A stretch of 19,307 bases of DNA from an uncultured bacterium (GTDB taxonomy: Bacteria > Actinomycetota > Coriobacteriia > Coriobacteriales > Coriobacteriaceae): contig CAJMRR010000021.1 in assembly GCA_905215835.1 (NCBI GenBank), positions 1 to 19,307 of the forward strand, read 5' to 3'. This document shows, one piece after another, positions 13,643 through 19,307 of the stretch. The translations under genes and the position numbers were made by a program. The notes beneath the pieces are model-generated. The model saw nothing but the letters and a program-made list of their open reading frames with translations, was not told where the DNA came from and searched no databases. Position 1 is the first letter of the stretch; the number at the start of each line of letters is the position of its first letter.

Positions 13643-14608
13643 ATGCCTCAAAGCGCACACCCCCATCGAAAGCTTAAGATAACCGCCGTTGTTGCGTTGG
13701 CGCTCGTTGTCACGTTGCTCGGATTTGCCGGCAACTTTTTGTTTGACTTTGCCCTGAACCCCCAAGCGCCGTACACCATGAAGATGATGCAGGATAGCAA
13801 GAACGGCAAAGAAGGTGAGCAGCCGGATGCCGAGGACACCGAGGCGCGGGCATGGTTTAAAGAGAACCGCAAGAGCAGCAGCCTCACCGCAGATGATGGA
13901 ACCGAGCTTGCCGCTTGGTATTTTGCCGCGTCGGAGAGCACGCACGACTACGCCGTCTGCCTGCATGGATATACCAACGAGCCCATCGGTATGGCCCGAT
14001 ACGTCAAACGATTCCATGACCGCGGCATGAACGTACTCGCACCCGCCGCCCGCGCCCACGAGCGCTCCGGCGGCGACTATATCGGCATGGGCTGGCCCGA
14101 GCGCCTCGACGTCGTCGCATGGATCGAGCGAATCGTTCAGGCTGACCCCGAGGCGCGCATCCTGGTCTTTGGCGAGTCGATGGGTGCGGCAACCGCCATG
14201 AACGTCGCGGGGGAATCTCTGCCCGCAAACGTGAAATGCATTATCGAGGACTGCGGTTATACGAGTGTTTGGGACGAGTTTTCTCTGCAGCTCAAGGACG
14301 TGTTCGGCCTGCCCAGCTTTCCCTTGCTCGATGTAGCAAACTTGGTGTGCAACGTGCGCGCAGGCTACGACTTTCATAAGGCGAGCAGCGTGGAGCAACT
14401 CAAACACGCGACGGTTCCCATGCTGTTTATCCACGGCGACCAGGACACCTTTGTGCCGTACGACATGCTCGACCAAAACTACGACGCGTGCGCCAGCAAG
14501 GTCAAGCAAAAGCTCACTATCCATGGCGCCACCCACGCCAAGAGTGCGCAAGTTGACCCCGAGCTCTACTGGAACACGGTCAACAACTTCCTCGACGAGT
14601 ATTTTTAG
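13643..14608 (+). CDS. Membrane-anchored alpha/beta hydrolase
   Basis: 321 residues. An N-terminal helix (about 13-35) with basic residues before it acts as an uncleaved anchor or signal, placing the enzyme on the outer face. The hydrolase core shows AVCLHGYTNEP (oxyanion region, 104-114), GESMGAAT with nucleophile S179, GDQD with D268, and GATH with H298, so the catalytic triad is complete. It resembles the YfhR/BAAT-like serine hydrolases often annotated as cephalosporin deacetylase-like or S9-type; the substrate is not predictable. AGGAG lies 8-9 nt before ATG. The strong promoter with two operator-like palindromes suggests it is switched on by an inducer, with the regulator elsewhere. Confidence 0.9.
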   Translation: MPQSAHPHRKLKITAVVALALVVTLLGFAGNFLFDFALNPQAPYTMKMMQDSKNGKEGEQPDAEDTEARAWFKENRKSSSLTADDGTELAAWYFAASESTHDYAVCLHGYTNEPIGMARYVKRFHDRGMNVLAPAARAHERSGGDYIGMGWPERLDVVAWIERIVQADPEARILVFGESMGAATAMNVAGESLPANVKCIIEDCGYTSVWDEFSLQLKDVFGLPSFPLLDVANLVCNVRAGYDFHKASSVEQLKHATVPMLFIHGDQDTFVPYDMLDQNYDACASKVKQKLTIHGATHAKSAQVDPELYWNTVNNFLDEYF

Positions 14609-14645
14609 GCAAAAAGCAACGTCTGGGGCTTTATCTAACCCCCTA

Positions 14646-14777
14646 TTTTCGGAAGTATGCGGCAAAGTCTGGAACTGCCGACCAGACCGCAGTTTTACCA
14701 ACAATCTATCAGGGGTTTTGTTGCCAAAAAATGTCGTGTGCTCGGCGGTCTCGAAATTTGCCGCATACTTCCGGAAA
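14646..14777. repeat. 132-bp long-hairpin repeat element (ERIC/BIME-like in form)
   Basis: Outer arms 14646-14666 and 14757-14777 match as inverted complements at 20 of 21 positions, with a 17-bp uninterrupted core (CGGAAGTATGCGGCAAA). Imperfect complementarity continues inward, for example TTTTACCAACAA against TTGTTGCCAAAA (10 of 12), so nearly the whole element can fold into one stem. It has no coding content. It lies between the convergent hydrolase and DUF362 genes and abuts the terminator. Confidence 0.6.
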
Positions 14778-14812
14778 GCCGCCCGCGAGCGCTGTGCTCA
14801 CGGGCGGCTTTT
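14775..14812 (+). terminator. Terminator between convergent hydrolase and DUF362 genes, possibly bidirectional
   Basis: An 11-bp GC-rich stem (14775-14785 with 14801-14811), extended inward by GAGC/GCTC past one mismatch, 5-base loop, followed by TTTT on the plus strand. On the minus strand the flank reads TTTCC, so it may also stop transcription from the DUF362 gene. Confidence 0.75.
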
Positions 14813-14859
14813 GCTAACGTTGCGCTACAAAAGCGCTTGATATGTCCAATAGACAGGTG

Positions 14860-16065
14860 TTACTTGACCTCAATGAGCTCGTACTCGCTCGTGCCCAGGC
14901 CGATCTTCTCGGCATGCGCGATGCACGCGCGCCAGTCGGTGTCGGGATGCGTGATGCAGAAGGGATCCTTGGCCTGCTCGCCCTCCAGATGCTCGTGGTT
15001 ATGCTCCATCTTGGCCGCGCTATCGGTGAGCTCGGTGTTGGGCAGCGGCTCGGATGCCATGACGGCATCGGCGCAGGCCTGATCGATAGCGACCGGGTCG
15101 AAGCTCGCGAACATGCCGATGTCGTTGACGATGGGCGTATCGTTTTCGGGATGGCAATCGCAGTTGGGGCTGATATCCATGGCAAGCGAGATATGGAAGC
15201 TCGGGCGGCCGTCGACAACGGCCTTCGTATACTCGGCGATCTTGCAGTTGAGCACGTCGGCCGCGGCTTCATAGCCGGGCTTGATGGCGTCCTGGTTGCA
15301 CACGCCGATGCAGCGGCCGCAGCCCACGCAGCGATCGTGGTCGATGGCAGCGACGTGGACCGTGCGGGTGTTGCCGTTGGCAAGCTCGCGCTCGCGGGTG
15401 TCGTCGAACGAGATGGCGTTATGCGCGCAGATCTTTTCGCAGGCATGGCAGCCAATGCAGTGCTCGGTCGTGACGTTCGGCTTACCGGCGGCATGCTGCT
15501 CCATCTTGCCGGCACGGCTGCCGCCTCCCATGCCCAGGTTCTTCATGGCGCCGCCAAAACCGGCCTGCTCATGGCCCTTAAAGTGGGTGAGGCTGATCAC
15601 GATGTCGGCGTCCATGAGTGCCTGACCGATCTTGGCCTCGCGCACGTACTCGCCACCCTCGACCGGGACGAGCGCCTCGTCGGTACCCTTGAGGCCGTCG
15701 GCGATGATGATCTGGCAGCCCGTGGCATACGGGGTAAAGCCGTTCTGATAGGCGGTATCGATGTGCTCGAGCGCGTTTTTGCGGCTACCGACGTAGAGCG
15801 TGTTGCAGTCGGTGAGGAAGGGCTTGCCGCCCAGTTCCTTCACGACATCCGCGACGGCGCGGGCGTAGTTGGGGCGCAAAAAGCTCAGGTTGCCCAGCTC
15901 GCCAAAGTGAATCTTGATAGCGACGAACTTGTTCTCAAAGTCGATCTGCTCAATTCCGGCGTGACGGATGAGGCGCTTGAGCTTGTCGAGCTGGCTCTCG
16001 CGAGCATGCGTGCGCAGGTTGGTGAAGTACACCTTAGCGGGTGCTGCGGGTGCAGTTGCGGTCAT
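14860..16065 (-). CDS. DUF362 protein with two [4Fe-4S] ferredoxin motifs
   Basis: 401 residues, soluble, with no signal peptide. The DUF362 domain (about 10-190 and 265-345) carries VAIKIHFGELGN (48-59), FLTDCNTLYVGSRK and SLTHFKGHEQAGFGGAMKNLGMG (159-180), the last being the most conserved block of the family. Inserted is a bicluster ferredoxin: C203, C206, C209, C213 and C246, C249, C252, C256, both CxxCxxCxxxC. The C-terminus has a short His/Glu-rich stretch (MEHNHEHLEGEQ), perhaps metal binding. The protein probably transfers electrons in an anaerobic metabolism; substrate and partner are unknown. The ATG at 16065 has GAGGGG 9 nt upstream. It is a single gene running towards the shared terminator region at 14775. 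Confidence 0.9.
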   Translation of the reverse strand: MTATAPAAPAKVYFTNLRTHARESQLDKLKRLIRHAGIEQIDFENKFVAIKIHFGELGNLSFLRPNYARAVADVVKELGGKPFLTDCNTLYVGSRKNALEHIDTAYQNGFTPYATGCQIIIADGLKGTDEALVPVEGGEYVREAKIGQALMDADIVISLTHFKGHEQAGFGGAMKNLGMGGGSRAGKMEQHAAGKPNVTTEHCIGCHACEKICAHNAISFDDTRERELANGNTRTVHVAAIDHDRCVGCGRCIGVCNQDAIKPGYEAAADVLNCKIAEYTKAVVDGRPSFHISLAMDISPNCDCHPENDTPIVNDIGMFASFDPVAIDQACADAVMASEPLPNTELTDSAAKMEHNHEHLEGEQAKDPFCITHPDTDWRACIAHAEKIGLGTSEYELIEVK

Positions 16066-16116
16066 AGATCTATCCCCTCGGTCTATATGGCGTTACAGAC
16101 ATAAGAGGATGGTACC

Positions 16117-16135
16117 AGTTAAAGCAGAGTTAAAG
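16117..16135 (-). promoter_or_regulatory. Direct repeat upstream of the DUF362 gene
   Basis: On the minus strand CTTTAACT occurs twice with CTG between (16128-16135 and 16117-16124), an 11-bp period. Direct repeats with this spacing are typical of OmpR/PhoB-class response-regulator sites, and a TTGACT (16134-16139) overlaps the distal copy. Function is not shown. Confidence 0.3.
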
Positions 16136-16149
16136 TCAAGTACGGCACC

Positions 16150-16178
16150 TAGTCATTGGGGACGCTCTTAAATGACTA
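16150..16178. repeat. 29-bp palindromic repeat, copy 2 (REP-like)
   Basis: Same element as 7638-7666 with one base change (GACGCTC for GACGTTC). Its right end includes the TAG stop codon (16176-16178) of the permease gene. Confidence 0.8.
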
Positions 16179-18842
16179 CTCTTGGACTTTGAGGGCTTCG
16201 GCCAGGCTGACGCGCTTGATGGAGCGCGTGTGTAGCAGCGCCACGACCAGGTAGGTCGCAAAGCCAATGCCGACGCATGCAGCCATAGACCAGGCGGGCA
16301 CGTAGATCTCGATATTGCCGTTGTAGGCGAGCAGCATCGAGCGGAAAATGGCCGTGAGCGAGCCAATGATGACCGGCAGGCTCAGCACGAGCGACGCCGC
16401 CACGCACAGCGTGATCGAGCGAATGTACAGATGCGAGATCTCGCTATCTCGATAGCCAAAGACCTTCATGTAGCTGATCGACCGGGCGCTATGGTCGATC
16501 ACAGCCTTGGTCAGCAGGTACATAAACAGCAGGAAGATAAACACCGCGAGCCCAACCATCATGCCGATCATTTTGCTCATCATGCCGATGAACTGGTCGC
16601 CCACGGCGCGCATGTCGTCGGGCGTGGTGTCGCCGGCAAAGTAACGAGCATCGAGGTCGAGCTTCTCGTCGCTCACATAGCCGTTAAAGTAGGCGGCGTC
16701 GTTGCCGAACAGCTCGTTAAAGTCGTCGATACTCATATAGATATTCATGTCCGACTTGGAGCCCCAGGCACAGTCCTTGCCCGCGTACTCAAAGGAATAA
16801 TGCTCGCCCTCATACTTGTCGCTGAGCGTGACCTTCTGGCCCTCGCTCCAGCCAAACTTATCGAGCAGACCGCCGCCAAAGACGACGCGTCCGTCGCCGA
16901 CGTTGAGGTCTTTCCAATAGCGCGAATCGGATGAAATGCCGTAGACGGAAATCGTCTCCTCGCCATTTCCATCGCCGCGGTCGTATTGCAGCTGGTAGAC
17001 GGCGTATTTCTCGGCCTGTGCGATTGTGCTCGCGCCGTTGTCAGTCGTATTGACCGGGTGGATATCGTCGTTGTCAGTGTCGATCTTAGAGGCTTTGTTG
17101 ATCAGGCCGATGGCCTCATCGCGGTCGCAGCCGAGGTCATCGGCAAGGTCATCGAGGCGCGCGTAGAGCGCATCCTTCTTGTCCTGGACCTTGGCGAGCG
17201 CGTCCTGCGCTGCGGTCAGGCTCTCGGCAGACGGAGCGCTGGTCGCGGCATCGGCTGCCGCCTGCGCCGCATCGGCCGCTTCGTCAAGCTCGTCATCGGC
17301 ATCCTGGGCGGCAGAAAGCAGCGCGCCGTCAACCGACTGCAAGCGCTCGAGCGCCGACCACTGCTCGCGCTCCTCGGCAGTGCCCTCGAGCTCCAGCGGA
17401 GCCTTGAGCGTGTACTGGTGCTCGGCGACCAGGCTTGTCTCGAGGTTGTTGGCGTAGTGCGTCATCGTGGGCAGAATCGCCAGGCCAAAGAGCAGCAGCA
17501 GCGAGGCGAACGCAATGCCCACGAAGAGCGTGGCGAAGTTGCCCAGGTTGCGCAGGAAGACGCGCAGGCGGAAGCGCGAGACAAAGCCCATGCGCTCCGG
17601 CAGCTGCAGGCCGCGCTTGGTGCCTGATTTGCCGCTCGCCTCGTGACGAAGGAACTGCAACGGCGTCTTGCCCATCTTGCGAAGCAGACCCACCAGCGTG
17701 ATGAGGATGAGCGCAGCGGCGGGAACCACGGCGCACTTCACAAAGATCTCCCAGCTCCAGTACACCTGGAAGGGCGGCAGGCTGTACGAACCGTAATAGA
17801 GGCTGCGCATGGGCTCGGTAAAGAACACAACGCCGAGCGCAGTGCCCAAAAGCGCCGCGACCACGCCCACGATGGCGGGAAGCGTAAGGTAGTGCAGCAC
17901 AATCTCGCGTCGACGATAGCCGCTGGCGAGCAGCGTGCCGATGATGGCGCTCTCCTCCTCGATGGTGGCGTCGGTAAGGACCACAAAGACGAACGCCATG
18001 ATCACGATGATGATGTCGAGCAGCGTCATCCACATCATGGAGTCGCCGTCTACGTCGTCGCGCGCGTAGCCAATGCCTTGGTTGGAATCGGCGTCGATGA
18101 GGTCGTCCACGCGTGCATCGGCATCGGTGAGCGCCTCTACCATATCCTGCTCGGCATCGATGCGATCCGCGGTTGGGAGGTCGCGATCGGTAAAGGTAAA
18201 GGAGTAGGTGTAGGCAGGCGCGCCGCCGGCATCCTCGAGCGCGGCAAAGCCGGCATCGGTGACCTCGGCCACGCCGTACGTGATGGTGTTCACCGTAAAG
18301 TCCGAATTGTTGAGGAACAGCGCCTGGCTATCGGGCTGGGTCATGATGCCGCAGATGGTGTAGGTGCGGCCCTCAAGCTCGACCTTATCGCCCACGGCGA
18401 GGTCGTTGTTGGTGGCGAAGACACGGTCGATGGCCACCTCGTCGTCCGCCTTAGGCTGCCTACCTTCGCAGTAGGACGCGATATCGACCTTGGTGCGGTG
18501 CGCATAGGTGCGCAGCGTGCGCTTGGTGCCGTCGTCGCCGGACGCCTTTTTGATGATGGCGTCGATGGAGAAATTCTTGTAGAGCGTGACGCCGCCGACG
18601 TCACTGGCGGCACCCTCGGCAGCCTTGAGCTGGTCTTTGGTAGCCTCGAAGGAGGTGGTCACGCGACCGTCTTCGATCGTGTACGCATCGCGCATGCCGT
18701 CGATAAGGCAACCGATGGAATGCGCCGCGAGCAAAAAGCCCGAGGTAAGGGCGATGCTTCCGCACATAAGCAAAAAGATGCCCAGGTACTTGCCGATATT
18801 GCGGCGCAGCTCGCGCGGGAGACGTTTTGCGAGAGGTGTCAT
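16176..18842 (-). CDS. FtsX/MacB-type ABC transporter permease
   Basis: 888 residues of a large ABC permease. N-terminal membrane helix (about 17-40), an extracellular MacB_PCD-like domain, a first FtsX block of three helices (about 265-385, including the ATIEEESAIIGTLLASGYRRREI coupling segment), a further helix near 430-455, a second extracellular region with an Ala/Asp-rich coiled coil (about 505-575), and a second FtsX block (about 755-880, MKVFGYRDSEISHLYI) ending SLAEALKVQE. Such permeases work with a MacB/LolD-type ATPase to export peptides or lipids or to sense antimicrobials. The ATPase gene is directly upstream, 8 bp away. ATG at 18842 with AGGCGG before it is preferred to the TTG at 18857, which would overlap the ATPase stop. 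The stop codon lies inside a palindromic repeat. Confidence 0.9.
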   Translation of the reverse strand: MTPLAKRLPRELRRNIGKYLGIFLLMCGSIALTSGFLLAAHSIGCLIDGMRDAYTIEDGRVTTSFEATKDQLKAAEGAASDVGGVTLYKNFSIDAIIKKASGDDGTKRTLRTYAHRTKVDIASYCEGRQPKADDEVAIDRVFATNNDLAVGDKVELEGRTYTICGIMTQPDSQALFLNNSDFTVNTITYGVAEVTDAGFAALEDAGGAPAYTYSFTFTDRDLPTADRIDAEQDMVEALTDADARVDDLIDADSNQGIGYARDDVDGDSMMWMTLLDIIIVIMAFVFVVLTDATIEEESAIIGTLLASGYRRREIVLHYLTLPAIVGVVAALLGTALGVVFFTEPMRSLYYGSYSLPPFQVYWSWEIFVKCAVVPAAALILITLVGLLRKMGKTPLQFLRHEASGKSGTKRGLQLPERMGFVSRFRLRVFLRNLGNFATLFVGIAFASLLLLFGLAILPTMTHYANNLETSLVAEHQYTLKAPLELEGTAEEREQWSALERLQSVDGALLSAAQDADDELDEAADAAQAAADAATSAPSAESLTAAQDALAKVQDKKDALYARLDDLADDLGCDRDEAIGLINKASKIDTDNDDIHPVNTTDNGASTIAQAEKYAVYQLQYDRGDGNGEETISVYGISSDSRYWKDLNVGDGRVVFGGGLLDKFGWSEGQKVTLSDKYEGEHYSFEYAGKDCAWGSKSDMNIYMSIDDFNELFGNDAAYFNGYVSDEKLDLDARYFAGDTTPDDMRAVGDQFIGMMSKMIGMMVGLAVFIFLLFMYLLTKAVIDHSARSISYMKVFGYRDSEISHLYIRSITLCVAASLVLSLPVIIGSLTAIFRSMLLAYNGNIEIYVPAWSMAACVGIGFATYLVVALLHTRSIKRVSLAEALKVQE

Positions 18843-18850
18843 GGCGCCGC

Positions 18851-19307
<457 letters not shown>

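Noticed and set aside
13547..14704. 385-codon minus-strand frame opposite the alpha/beta hydrolase
   Set aside because: It crosses the hydrolase promoter and operators and has no motifs, whereas the plus-strand protein has a complete catalytic triad.

Overview
The window looks like chromosomal DNA of a GC-rich Gram-positive gut actinobacterium of the class Coriobacteriia, most probably Collinsella or a close relative. This is inferred from high GC, the types of proteins encoded (an NRAMP-related transporter of the kind described in Eggerthella, PRC-barrel and YtxH proteins, DUF362 ferredoxin-like protein, MacB/FtsX exporter) and the short intergenic palindromes. No database search was possible. 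There is no sign of a phage, plasmid, integron or CRISPR array; it is a run of housekeeping and envelope genes, mostly on the minus strand, with repeat elements between them.

Layout. 1-1309 (minus): ribokinase followed by the start of a nucleoside hydrolase, a nucleoside/ribose salvage pair. 1497-3713 (plus): a large OatA-type acyltransferase with a C-terminal SGNH domain. 3714-4230: non-coding, with an 18-bp perfect hairpin, a 226-bp element bounded by 30-bp imperfect inverted repeats, and the terminator of the next operon. 4231-7362 (minus): an MgtE-like protein (PRC + MgtE_N + CBS + atypical membrane domain) followed by an NRAMP-related transporter with non-canonical metal-site motifs; together they look like a sensor/transporter pair for Mg2+. 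They are preceded by a roughly 190-nt leader with mutually exclusive pairings and a small overlapping upstream ORF. 7675-10298 (minus): YtxH-like protein, PRC-barrel protein and a membrane-anchored polysaccharide-deacetylase-like protein whose metal-binding residues are all changed. 10435-12666 (minus): a CNNM/CorC-type membrane protein followed by a stand-alone relative of the cyanophycin synthetase N-terminal domain. 12773-13456 (minus): hemolysin III/PAQR family protein. 13643-14608 (plus): membrane-anchored alpha/beta hydrolase behind a strong sigma70-type promoter with two copies of a 14-bp operator-like palindrome. 14646-14811: a long hairpin element plus a bidirectional terminator. 14860-16065 (minus): DUF362 protein with two [4Fe-4S] motifs. 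16176 to the window end (minus): MacB-like ABC ATPase (partial) and FtsX-type permease.

Most notable: the MgtE-like/NRAMP pair with its structured leader; the apparently metal-dead deacetylase; the stand-alone CphA-N-like protein carrying HxxEHxxxE; and three kinds of intergenic palindromic element, one of which supplies the stop codon of the permease gene.
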